Source: Halobellus sp. Atlit-31R (GTDB lineage: Archaea > Halobacteriota > Halobacteria > Halobacteriales > Haloferacaceae). From it: DNA of 64,000 nucleotides. The stretch is from assembly GCA_003665935.1 (NCBI GenBank), contig QPLR01000004.1, positions 1-64,000 on the forward strand, read 5' to 3'. Position numbers and translations under genes: made by a program. The first letter of the stretch is position 1. Each line of letters starts with the position of its first letter. Positions 8,231-16,842 of this stretch are shown here, piece after piece. Below the pieces are notes generated by a model. That model did no database searches, was not told the origin of the DNA, and saw only the letters and a program-made list of their open reading frames with translations.

Positions 8231-11091
8231 GCGACCACCTCCGCGAGCAGCTCCATCGGGTGGTGCGTGACCACGTCGCAGTCCGAGAGCTGCTGGCTAC
8301 AGGAGGCCCCGCTCGCGGCCACGAGGTCGGCATCGGCGGCGTCGATCTTCGTCTCCAACTCGGCTCCGAGCGTCGTCGAGAGGTCGTAATGTTCGGTCTC
8401 GTAGCCGAACGCCCCGGCCATCCCGCAGCAGGTGGCGTCGACGGGGCGGACGTCGTAGCCGACTGCGTCCAGCAACTCGACCGGTGCGGCGTCCCAGCCT
8501 TTCGCGCTCGCGTGACAGTGACCGTGGAACGCGACGGTGGCGTCGCCGCCGGTCGGAAGCGACAGCTCGCCGTCGGCGACGGCGTCACGGAGGAACCCCG
8601 CGACCGTCCGGCTCGCCTCGGGAACCCCTCCGACGTATTCGAGGAGGTCGTCGTACTCGGCGAGCGCACTGACGCAGGAGGGCTCGACGCCGACGATCGG
8701 GACGTCGCGGTCGGCGTACGTCGCCAGCGTCGCGACGTTGGTCTCGGCGTGCGTTCGGGCCGTCTCCACCAGCCCCTGCGAGAGGGCGGCCCGGCCACAG
8801 CAGTCGACCGTCGGCACGTCGACGGCGTAGCCGAGCGATTCCAGCAGGCGCACGGTCGCCCGCCCGACGTCCGGGTGGTTGTACGTGGTGTAACAGTCCG
8901 GAAAGAGCGCGACGGTCCCGCGCTCGCCGGCGGCTGGCTCCGGTGATCGGGCCGCGAACCACTCCAGGAACGACTCAGTCGCGAACGACGGGAGGTCGCG
9001 CCGACGGTCGATACCGAGCACTTTCTCGGCGACGACGCGGCCGGGGCCGAACTCCGTCAGGCGGTTCGCGAGCGGTGCGAGGGCGGTGCCAACCCGGTTG
9101 AGCGTGCGCACGTTTCCGAACAGTCGTGCGCGAAGCGACGGACCGTCTTCGAGATGTTTCTGCTGTTTGACCTCCGTCTTGAGCTTCGCCATATCGACCC
9201 CCGTCGGACACTCCGTCTCGCAGGCCTTACACGCGAGGCACTCGTCGAGAACGGCCGACTCGAACTCGTCGCTCGTGAGCGCGTCCGGGCCGAGTTCGCC
9301 ATCGATGGCCGCGCGGAGCATATTGGCTCGCCCCCGCGTGCTGGTGATCTCCTCGCCGGTCGCTCGGTAGGACGGACACATCACCCCGCCGGTCTCCGTG
9401 CGGCACTTCGAGCAGCCGTTACACTGCTCGACGAGCGAGTCGAAGCCCTCCTCCGCGGAGAAGTCGAGCGCCGTCTCGATCGCCGTCGGATCGTACTCCT
9501 CGTAGCGCAGTTGCTCGTCGACGGCGACGAGCTCTCCGTCGCTCGTCGGGACGACCTTCGCCGGATTGAACACGTCGTCGGGGTCGAACGCCCGCTTGAC
9601 CGTCACGAACGCGTCGTACAGCTCCGCGCCGTACATCTCGCGGATGTACGCCGAGCGGAGCCGACCGTCGCCGTGTTCCCCGGAGAGACACCCACCCATT
9701 TCGAGAACGATCTCGTGGACGCGCTCGGAGACGGACCGCAACCGTTCGCGGTCCGCCTCGGTCTGGAGATTCAGGAAGGGCTTGACGTGGAGAACGCCCT
9801 GTCCGGCGTGGCCGAAGACGCTCGCGTCGAGGTCGTGCGCGCGGAGGACGTCGCCGACGCGTCGGAGATACTCCGGCAGGCGTGCCGGCGGTAGCGCGGC
9901 GTCTTCGACGAACGAGAGAGCCTGTTCGTCGCCGGAGCGGCGGTTGAGAAGCGGGTTCGACGCCTTCCTGACCGTCCAGAGTCGCTCCTGTGCCGCGTCG
10001 TCGACGGCGCGTTCGACCGAGACGGTCGCCTCTGTCCTCGCGGCCGCGACGGCCGTATCGAGATCCGCCGCCGCGTCGGCGTTGGTCGTCTCGACCTCGA
10101 TCAGGAGCGCCGCGCCCGCGGCGTCGGGCACGATATCGAAGCCCCACGCGTCGCGGGCGTATCCGAGGACGGCGTCGTCGACGAGTTCGACCGCGCTCGG
10201 GTCGGCGTCGAGGGCCGGCGACACCGCGCCGGCGGCCGCGTACACGTCGTCGTAGAAGACAAGCGCCGCGGCTCGCGTCTCCGGCCGGGGAGTGAGGTCG
10301 AGCGTCACCTCCGTGACGACGCCGAGCGTTCCCTCGCTGCCGACGATGAGCCGCGAGAGGTCGGCCCACTCGCCGTCGGGCGACGCGCTCGTTTCGAGGT
10401 CGTAGCCGCTCGAATTTCGGTCGACGGTCGGATACTTCGCGTCGATCTCGTCGGCGTGTGCGGCGGCCAGATCCGTGACGACCTCGTGGACCTCGCCGAG
10501 GCGGTCGTCCCGGTCGAGCGTCGCGCGGAGGTCTGCGCCGTCACGCCGGCGGAACTCCGCGACGCTGCCGTCCGCGAGCACGCACTCGACCCGGCGGACG
10601 TTGTCTCTGGTCGTCCCGTGCCGAACCGAGTGCGGGCCGGCGGCGTCGTTTGCGACCATCCCGCCGAGGGTGCACGTCGACGACGTGGAGGGGTCTGGGG
10701 GAAAGTAGAGGTCGTGCGGTTCGAGCGCGGCGTTCAGGTCGTCGAGAACGACGCCGGGCTGGACTGTCACCGTCTCCGCGTCGGCGTCGATCGCGACGAT
10801 CTCGTCGAGATACCGCTCGCAGTCGAGGACGATGCCCTCGCCGACGGCGTTGCCCGTGAGAGAGGATCCCGCCCCCCGCGCCGTGATGGAGACGTCGTGG
10901 TCGCGTGCGAAGTCGACGACGTGCCGAACGTCGTCGCGGTGTCGTGGGAAGACGACGCCGCTGGGTCGCACGGCGTAGATGCTCGCATCCGTCGCGTACA
11001 GGGTGCGCGTGGTGTCGCCAAAGTCTGCCTCGCCGTCGAGTTGTCCCGCGAGCCCGTCGGGCCCTGACGGAGAGACGTCGTCGGTGCTCAT
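8227..11091 (-). CDS. FAD-linked oxidase/(Fe-S) dehydrogenase fusion (GlcD-GlcF type)
   Basis: This 954-aa fusion probably oxidises a 2-hydroxyacid such as D-lactate or glycolate. The FAD-binding PP-loop is in RGAGSSLTGNAVGEG near residue 65, followed by the FAD-oxidase C-domain. Two ferredoxin-type Fe-S motifs follow: CNGCSKCRTETGGVMCP and CLACKACETECP. Two CCG motifs near the C-terminus (DCCGRA, TCCGMAG) are typical of the GlcF/LldE part. The ATG at 11091 is preferred; an upstream TTG at 11133 would add 14 residues. It is the first gene of the operon and overlaps the next by 4 nt. Confidence 0.9.
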   Translation of the reverse strand: MSTDDVSPSGPDGLAGQLDGEADFGDTTRTLYATDASIYAVRPSGVVFPRHRDDVRHVVDFARDHDVSITARGAGSSLTGNAVGEGIVLDCERYLDEIVAIDADAETVTVQPGVVLDDLNAALEPHDLYFPPDPSTSSTCTLGGMVANDAAGPHSVRHGTTRDNVRRVECVLADGSVAEFRRRDGADLRATLDRDDRLGEVHEVVTDLAAAHADEIDAKYPTVDRNSSGYDLETSASPDGEWADLSRLIVGSEGTLGVVTEVTLDLTPRPETRAAALVFYDDVYAAAGAVSPALDADPSAVELVDDAVLGYARDAWGFDIVPDAAGAALLIEVETTNADAAADLDTAVAAARTEATVSVERAVDDAAQERLWTVRKASNPLLNRRSGDEQALSFVEDAALPPARLPEYLRRVGDVLRAHDLDASVFGHAGQGVLHVKPFLNLQTEADRERLRSVSERVHEIVLEMGGCLSGEHGDGRLRSAYIREMYGAELYDAFVTVKRAFDPDDVFNPAKVVPTSDGELVAVDEQLRYEEYDPTAIETALDFSAEEGFDSLVEQCNGCSKCRTETGGVMCPSYRATGEEITSTRGRANMLRAAIDGELGPDALTSDEFESAVLDECLACKACETECPTGVDMAKLKTEVKQQKHLEDGPSLRARLFGNVRTLNRVGTALAPLANRLTEFGPGRVVAEKVLGIDRRRDLPSFATESFLEWFAARSPEPAAGERGTVALFPDCYTTYNHPDVGRATVRLLESLGYAVDVPTVDCCGRAALSQGLVETARTHAETNVATLATYADRDVPIVGVEPSCVSALAEYDDLLEYVGGVPEASRTVAGFLRDAVADGELSLPTGGDATVAFHGHCHASAKGWDAAPVELLDAVGYDVRPVDATCCGMAGAFGYETEHYDLSTTLGAELETKIDAADADLVAASGASCSQQLSDCDVVTHHPMELLAEVVA

Positions 11092-11294
11092 CAGGAGAGA
11101 CAGCGGCCGCGCCGGAGTTACGTCTTCAGACAAACATATGCGGGTCTTTATCGCCCGCTGCGGCGGAGGACTTAAACACTGGACATATCAGAGGGAACCG
11201 CCTTGTGAGTCCGGGACGTCGACGGGCGTATGAGAGGTGTCGCCGAGTCGGACGAGCGTCCCCGCGCGTCGCTGAGCCGGGAGTGGACGCGCAG

Positions 11295-12083
11295 ATGAAC
11301 GGTCGCATCGCTACCTGCCAGTTCGAGCCGGTCGTCGGCGACGTCGCCGCGAATCTCGATCGGATCCGTTCGCTGGCCGCCGAGTCGGACGCGGACCTCG
11401 CGGTGTTCCCGGAGCTCTGTGTGACGGGCTACGATCTCGACGCCGCAGGAGAGTACGCCGCGGAGATCCCGGGGCGGCTGACCGCGCCGCTGGTCGAGAT
11501 CGCGGCTGCGACGGGGACCGAGCTCGTGGTCGGGCTTCCCGAACGGGACGGCGAGACGCTGTACAACACGTTCGCTCTGGTCGACGGTTCCGGCGTGCAG
11601 GCCACCTACCGAAAGTACTACCGCTGGGGCGACGAGGCGACGGCGTTCGAGGCTGGCGCGGGACCGGTCGTCGCGGAGACGAGCGTCGGGCGCGTCGGCT
11701 TCGTTCTCTGTTACGACCTCAACTTCCCGGAACTGGCGCTTACGTACGCCCGCGAGGAGTGTGATCTGTTGGCCGTCGGCGCGGCGTGGCGGGCGTCGTT
11801 CCGCTCGAACTGGCGGCTGCTCTGTCGGAGTCGCGCGCTCGACGGCCCCTGTTACGTCGCGGCTGCGAATCACCGCGGGGAGCAGCGCGGCCGCCAGCAC
11901 GCCGGAACGAGCCTGATCGCGGGACCCGAGGGGAGCGTCCTGTCGGAGACGGGAGACGGCCCGGGGACCGCGACCGCGAGCGTCGACGACGCGGCGCTCC
12001 GGGCGGCTCACGAGCGGAATCCGATTCAGGAGACGCGGGCGAAGGTGACAGACCCACGCTGTCGTCGCGGCGAGGACGAGTGA
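11295..12083 (+). CDS. Carbon-nitrogen hydrolase (nitrilase superfamily)
   Basis: This 262-aa enzyme hydrolyses an amide or nitrile; the substrate is not evident. The catalytic triad is visible: Glu in VFPELCVTGYD, Lys in YRKYYRWGDE and Cys in VLCYDLNFPE. The start is the ATG at 11295, although the frame is open upstream. It diverges from the FAD/Fe-S operon, and a TTAAAC box near 11170 would leave a leader of roughly 95 nt. Sharing an upstream region with that operon suggests joint function, perhaps removing an amide before oxidation. Confidence 0.88.
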   Translation: MNGRIATCQFEPVVGDVAANLDRIRSLAAESDADLAVFPELCVTGYDLDAAGEYAAEIPGRLTAPLVEIAAATGTELVVGLPERDGETLYNTFALVDGSGVQATYRKYYRWGDEATAFEAGAGPVVAETSVGRVGFVLCYDLNFPELALTYAREECDLLAVGAAWRASFRSNWRLLCRSRALDGPCYVAAANHRGEQRGRQHAGTSLIAGPEGSVLSETGDGPGTATASVDDAALRAAHERNPIQETRAKVTDPRCRRGEDE

Positions 12084-12161
12084 GCGGTCGGGCGCTGTTC
12101 GCCCTCGTCGGTAGACGTATCGAGTACGGCGGAACAGAAGAGAGGGCTGGAAACGAGAACC

Positions 12162-13202
12162 TTAATCCGCAGACTGCGCCGTCGTCGTGGGACCCTGAGC
12201 GCGGAGCTCGCGGATCGAGCTGACGACGACTGCGCCGCTCACGAGCATCGCAGCGCCGACGATGATCGCCAGCGACACGACGTCGAGAACGGGCATCTCG
12301 ATGGCACCGCCGACCTCACGGACCGCGACGGCGATCGAGCCCAGCAGCAGCATAATGCCGAAGTAGACCTTGATGTCGTCCTCGTCGACGAGGCTCGTGG
12401 CCGCGGCACCGAGTCGGGCACCGAGCGCACTACCCGCCAGAAGCGGGACGACGATCGAGAGGTTGACTGCGCCGTCCATCGCGTAGAGGAAACTCCCGAT
12501 CCCGCCCGAGAAGACGATCTCGAACAGGTCGGTCCCGACGGCGACCGGGACGGGCACGCCGATCAGGTAGAACAGCGCGGGCATCCGGATGAAGCCGCCA
12601 CCGACGCCCAGGAAGCCCGAGAGGAGCCCCGTCGCGAACGCGACGCCCAGGATCATCCACAGCGAGACCTTGAGACCGCCCTTGATCCCCATCATCGGGG
12701 GGATGTTGTACGACTGGATCTTCTTGGCGATGTCGGGGATGTCTTCGGCCGCTTCTTCGGCGTCCATATCTTCCGCATCGTGGCTGACGCCGCCGCCACC
12801 GTCGCTCTTGACCGCGTTGTAGGTGATGAAGACGCCGATCCCGCCGAGCAGCGCCACGTACGCGACGCTGACGACGGTGTTAGCCAGTCCGATGTCCTGA
12901 AGCCAGTGCAACCCGATCTTCCCGACTTCGATGCCGGCTGTCGTCCCGGCGATCATCAGCACGCCGAGCTTGTAGTCGACCTGACCCAGGTCGCGGTGTT
13001 TCAGCGTGGCGATGACGGACGTCCCGAAGACGAACGCCAGCCCGGACGCGACGGCGACGTCGGTTCTATACCCCATAACGAGCAGGGCCGGCGTGACGAG
13101 GAAGGAACCGCCCATCCCGAAGAAGCCGAACAGCAGGCCGATCAGTACGCCGAAGCCGGCGAACATCACCAGCAGGCTCGCGGCGACACCGAGTACTTCC
13201 AT
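12162..13202 (-). CDS. TauE/SafE family anion exporter
   Basis: This 346-aa membrane protein has eight to nine hydrophobic segments and both halves of the TauE repeat: GFFGMGGSFLVTPALLVMGY near the N-terminus and GFLGVGGGFIRMPALFYLIGVP in the second half. A charged, acidic loop of about 40 residues separates the halves. Family members move sulfite, sulfoacetate or other sulfonate-like anions. It starts 3 nt after a 49-aa membrane protein with which it is probably co-translated. Confidence 0.88.
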   Translation of the reverse strand: MEVLGVAASLLVMFAGFGVLIGLLFGFFGMGGSFLVTPALLVMGYRTDVAVASGLAFVFGTSVIATLKHRDLGQVDYKLGVLMIAGTTAGIEVGKIGLHWLQDIGLANTVVSVAYVALLGGIGVFITYNAVKSDGGGGVSHDAEDMDAEEAAEDIPDIAKKIQSYNIPPMMGIKGGLKVSLWMILGVAFATGLLSGFLGVGGGFIRMPALFYLIGVPVPVAVGTDLFEIVFSGGIGSFLYAMDGAVNLSIVVPLLAGSALGARLGAAATSLVDEDDIKVYFGIMLLLGSIAVAVREVGGAIEMPVLDVVSLAIIVGAAMLVSGAVVVSSIRELRAQGPTTTAQSAD

Positions 13203-13205
13203 CTG

Positions 13206-13355
13206 TTAGTCACCCCGCAGGGCACGGGCGATCGTCGGCCCGAGGACACTTTCGAGGGCACCATACCCAACGTACAGCAGGAGGGCTTCGACGAGCACGA
13301 CGCCGATCAGCAACGCCGCGCCCGTCGGACCGGCCGCGTTCTCAAGCCCGAACAT
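13206..13355 (-). CDS. Small membrane protein (DUF7512-like), TauE partner
   Basis: This 49-aa gene was found by reading the minus strand. It encodes MFGLENAAGPTGAALLIGVV at the N-terminus, then a continuous hydrophobic segment through LLLYVGYGAL and a basic, glycine-ended tail. One membrane helix is predicted. Its third codon positions are GC-rich and it ends 3 nt before the TauE-type exporter, so it is probably translated. I recall similar short proteins beside haloarchaeal TauE genes and the DUF7512 label, but could not check it. It may help assemble or gate the exporter. Confidence 0.7.
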   Translation of the reverse strand: MFGLENAAGPTGAALLIGVVLVEALLLYVGYGALESVLGPTIARALRGD

Positions 13356-14076
13356 CGAGGACCACCTGGTTGAATCTTGTGAGGTTCATGGATTTCTGCG
13401 CACCTGGTGCTAACCGATGCTCGCACTTAACGGTATTGGGATCTGAGTACAATACAATATCCAGCTATCCCACGTGTGGTTGGTGATAAGTTATGAGTAG
13501 CTATCCGCCCGAAATCAACCAGCCTAGTCGCCAGCACAGCCGGCTGGACGTGCCGGTGTGGCGCGCGCGAGCGGCGGCTCTCGCGCGCGCCGGAGGTCGG
13601 ATTATTTCAGGTATTTACCGGAGAGAATATCTCTCCGGACCGAACGAGAGCGCTGAATCAGAGGCGAGAGTTTCGGCAAAATGTTGCGCCCATATTGCAC
13701 TACCGTTGAATTTACACCCAATTATTGCGGGTTCTTTCGGTAGCGTCTGCTGTCTATTTTCTATCAGATGTCCGGCGTCGTTCGTGTTTTCTTCACGAAT
13801 TATTCTCGGCCCGAGTACACGCGGAAATGCACGCGCTAATCTCAACAGCTCGGGTCGAAGTGGTAAGATAACGTACGTTTCTTCGGGCAGATCGGCCTCT
13901 GCAGCTTCGTTCCAGACGGAGACAATTCCGTCCAAAGGCGTTCTATCGCCGGTTTCCCGATTTGGTTCGGAGGGTTCAGTTCGGAGGTCAGCCCCCGGAA
14001 ACGGCGACAGGAGCCCGCACAGAATTGTGGAAATCCTAAACAAATCTTTTATGCACGCAGCACGTAGCACGGATTA
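13356..14076. other. Low-GC, 0.7-kb region without a recognised gene
   Basis: This gap separates the divergently oriented TauE-partner gene and the HTH regulator. GC content is clearly below the rest of the window, for example around 13430-13460 and 13690-13830. Both strands contain ORFs of 150-190 codons (13615-14070 minus, 13493-14077 plus), but neither shows a known domain or the strong GC bias at third positions seen in neighbours. A minus-strand GTTAAG near 13425-13435 may be the promoter of the TauE operon. The region may hold an unannotated RNA or decayed gene. Confidence 0.45.
14045..14053 (+). promoter_or_regulatory. Candidate TATA box of the HTH regulator
   Basis: TCTTTTATG about 30 nt before the coding start predicts transcription from near 14077. 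That gives a leaderless or nearly leaderless mRNA, as is common in haloarchaea. Confidence 0.5.
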
Positions 14077-14082
14077 GTGACA

Positions 14083-14484
14083 ATGCCCGACGCGATGTCT
14101 GAACAGCTTCAACAGGATATGGAGTGCGAGGGGCTGCTGGAGTGCTTCCACGGGCTCAAGCAACTCGACAAGCAGTGCTTCCAGGTCCTCGTACAGGCCG
14201 AAGAACCGCTCACCGTCGACGAGATCGCGGAGATCGTCGACCGCGAACGCTCGACCGCGTACCGGTCGATCCAGCGGCTGCTCAAGTCCGGGTTCATCAA
14301 GAAAGAGCAGGTGAACTACGAGCAGGGCGGCTACTACCACGTCTACTCGCCGACCAGCGCAGACCAGATCTCAGACAGTATGCAGCGGATGCTCAACGAC
14401 TGGTACGCGAAGATGGGCCAGCTCATCCAGGAGTTCGAGGACAAGTACGACCACCAGGAAGGCGAGCTGACGATCGAGAGCTGA
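14083..14484 (+). CDS. TrmB-type winged-helix transcriptional regulator
   Basis: This 133-aa DNA-binding protein has one winged helix in the middle. The segment LTVDEIAEIVDRERSTAYRS carries the HTH, followed by QRLLKSGFIKKEQ and a wing ending GGYYHVYSP. A C-terminal helix (QRMLNDWYAKMGQLIQEFED) could dimerise. It has no sugar-binding TrmB effector domain, so it is a short form. ATG 14083 is chosen; GTG 14077 is two codons upstream in frame. It faces away from the TauE-type exporter across the low-GC gap and may control it. Confidence 0.82.
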   Translation: MPDAMSEQLQQDMECEGLLECFHGLKQLDKQCFQVLVQAEEPLTVDEIAEIVDRERSTAYRSIQRLLKSGFIKKEQVNYEQGGYYHVYSPTSADQISDSMQRMLNDWYAKMGQLIQEFEDKYDHQEGELTIES

Positions 14485-14652
14485 TCCGGGACCTCTCCGC
14501 TCGAATTTCCCGTCCTATCCCGTCCCGTTCCGGTTCCCGCCCCGGGTCCACGTCGCCGTCTTTCTCGCTTCCCTCTTCGCCGTCTTCTCTCCCGTGCATC
14601 GCCGCCTTTCTCGCTTCCCTGTTTCATCACCGCGCGCCCACGCGTGGACGCG

Positions 14653-16572
14653 TCAATCGAACCGGAACGTCTCCAGGTTCCGGGGTGCGTACGTGCGGGC
14701 GTCGTACTTCTGATAGAGCCCTGACGACAGCTGGTCGGTCGACGCCTCGTCCCCGTGGACGCAGATGATCTCTTCGGGACGTGGGTTCATCGTCCCGACG
14801 AAGTTCTCCAGCCCGTTCCGGTCGGCGTGGCCGGAGAAGCCGCTGACCGACTCGACGTCGAGCCGAAGCGTCAGCTGTTCGCTGCGACCGCCGCGGTCGC
14901 TGAACGGGATCTCCCGGCGGCCGCTCTGGATGCGCCGCCCGAGCGTGCCCTGCGCCTGATAGCCGACGAAGACGAGCTGGTTCTCCGGCTCGCTACCCAG
15001 CAGCTCGAGCCAGGACATGATCGGCCCACCGGTGACCATCCCCGACGTCGAGAGGACGATACAGGGGTCGCCGCCGGCGATCTCCTCGCGCATCTCCTGG
15101 CCGCCGTCGACCTGCTGGAACTGCTCGGCGAGGAACGGGTTCTCGTCCTCGTGGAGGATGCGGTCGCGGAGCCCGTCGCGGAGGAACTCCGGGTACGCCG
15201 TGTGGATCGCCGTCGCCTCACGGATCATCCCGTCGAGGTAGATCGGCATCGTCGGGAGCTTGCCCGTTCGCATCGCCTCCTCGAGGACGAGCATCAACTC
15301 CTGTGAGCGGCCGACGGCGAACGCGGGGATGACGACTTTCCCGCCCCGGTCGTGGGTCTCGCGAACGACCTCGAGCAGGCGGCGTTCGGAGTCCTCCTGG
15401 TCGGTCTGGTAGTCGTCGCGGCGGCCGTACGTCGACTCCATCACGAGCGTCTCCACGCGCGGGAAGTCGTTCGAGGCCCCGTTGAACAGCCGCGTGTCGG
15501 TGTAGTGGATGTCGCCGGAGAAGACGACGTTGTGGAAGCCGTCGCCGATGTGGAAGTGCGAGACCGCAGAACCGAGGATGTGCCCGGCGTTGTGAAACGT
15601 GAGCTTGATGTCGGGCGCGATGTCGGTCACGTCGCCGTAGTCGAGCGTGATCGTGTGTTTGAGCTCCTCGCGGACCATCTCGGAGTCGTACGGCGGCGTC
15701 CGGCCCTCCTTGGCGGCGACGTCGAGGTAGTCGAGCTGCAGCAATCCCATCAGGTCCCGCGTCGGTTCGGTGGTGTAGACGGGCCCGTCGTAGCCGTATT
15801 TGAAAAGCAGCGGGAGAAGCGCCGAGTGATCGAGGTGGGCGTGCGTCAGTACCACCGCGTCGAGGTCGGCGATCGGATTCGCCTCGGGGACCTGGAGGTA
15901 CGGCACCTCGCCCTCTGCGCCGGGTTTGTCGCCGCAGTCGATGAGCACGCGCGTCTCGGGCGTGCTGAGGACGAAGCTCGCGCGCCCGACCTCGCGGCAG
16001 CAGCCGAGCGTCGTCACGCGCACCCACTCGGTGTCGTTCGTCGGTTCGCGGTGGATGCGCTTGCCGACGCGTTCGAGGAAGTCGCGGCGGTCGTCGCGCT
16101 CCTGCATCAGGAAGTTGCGGACGTTGTCGACCGTCGAAGACTCCATCGGCGGCGTGCGCAGGACGTCGGGCGTCCAGCCGACCTCCTGGGTGATCTCCCG
16201 CAGCGTGCTCGCGCGGCGACCGATGACGAGCCCCGGCTTCTCGGCTTCGATCAGGACTTCGCCGGTCGCGGGGTAAAACTGGAGATTGGTGATGCCGGCG
16301 TCCTCGGGGATCAGTTCGAGGATCTTCGGCTTCGCTTTCGCGGGGTCGAGCTGTGTGCCCGCCGCGGGGCGTACCGTGATCCGCTTCCGGAGCCTGCTGG
16401 CGAGACGGCGGATCAGGCCGTCGCGCTCGGCGAACTTCCGTGGCGTCTCCGTGTAGACGACCAGTTCCGGGCCCTCGTAGGCGACCCGGGAGACGACGAG
16501 GTCGTCGGGGATTTCCGTTTCGAGTTTCGTTCGAACTGCTTCGAGCGGGTCCGTGGTGTCGTTAGTGCTCAT
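14653..16572 (-). CDS. fttA: KH/MBL/beta-CASP ribonuclease, transcription termination factor FttA (aCPSF1)
   Basis: This 639-aa protein is the archaeal CPSF73 homologue that cleaves nascent RNA and terminates transcription. Two N-terminal KH-type segments (about residues 1-150, including TNLQFYPATGEVLIEAEKPG) precede an MBL core with the HxHxDH motif in LTHAHLDHSALLP. The beta-CASP part contains VMESTYGRRD and the C-terminal histidines appear in FSGHADRNGL and ICVHGDE. Length matches aCPSF1 (about 635 aa). The ATG at 16572 gives the conserved N-terminus. A minus-strand AT-rich TTTATATACG near 16705-16714 may be its promoter. Confidence 0.95.
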   Translation of the reverse strand: MSTNDTTDPLEAVRTKLETEIPDDLVVSRVAYEGPELVVYTETPRKFAERDGLIRRLASRLRKRITVRPAAGTQLDPAKAKPKILELIPEDAGITNLQFYPATGEVLIEAEKPGLVIGRRASTLREITQEVGWTPDVLRTPPMESSTVDNVRNFLMQERDDRRDFLERVGKRIHREPTNDTEWVRVTTLGCCREVGRASFVLSTPETRVLIDCGDKPGAEGEVPYLQVPEANPIADLDAVVLTHAHLDHSALLPLLFKYGYDGPVYTTEPTRDLMGLLQLDYLDVAAKEGRTPPYDSEMVREELKHTITLDYGDVTDIAPDIKLTFHNAGHILGSAVSHFHIGDGFHNVVFSGDIHYTDTRLFNGASNDFPRVETLVMESTYGRRDDYQTDQEDSERRLLEVVRETHDRGGKVVIPAFAVGRSQELMLVLEEAMRTGKLPTMPIYLDGMIREATAIHTAYPEFLRDGLRDRILHEDENPFLAEQFQQVDGGQEMREEIAGGDPCIVLSTSGMVTGGPIMSWLELLGSEPENQLVFVGYQAQGTLGRRIQSGRREIPFSDRGGRSEQLTLRLDVESVSGFSGHADRNGLENFVGTMNPRPEEIICVHGDEASTDQLSSGLYQKYDARTYAPRNLETFRFD

Positions 16573-16842
16573 ACATATCTGGAAGGCCGTGGGCAAGAGC
16601 CACCAAAATCCGTGGCCCGTACCACCGGACGTCTGTGAGTGGGTCGCGTCCGAAGCGCGGGCGCGACCGAACGGACGAAATCGTTCGTTTGTCTGTATTC
16701 GATAGCGTATATAAACGTTTTTCGCTGTCAGAGCGTCGGCGACAGAGAGCCGGGCCGACGCGCGTCGGGAGTGCAGTGCGCGGTCGGAGCCCTCACGGCG
16801 CGGTCGCCGCCCGCTAACAAAAACGGAGGCTCGTCGGGCCGA

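Noticed and set aside
11092-11133. 14-residue N-terminal extension of the FAD/Fe-S dehydrogenase from a TTG start
   Set aside because: The ATG at 11091 gives a normal N-terminus, and the extension is not family-like; kept only as an alternative.
13493-14077. 194-codon ORF on the plus strand in the low-GC gap
   Set aside because: No domain, and it competes with a 151-codon minus-strand ORF over the same bases. Neither has the codon bias of neighbouring genes.
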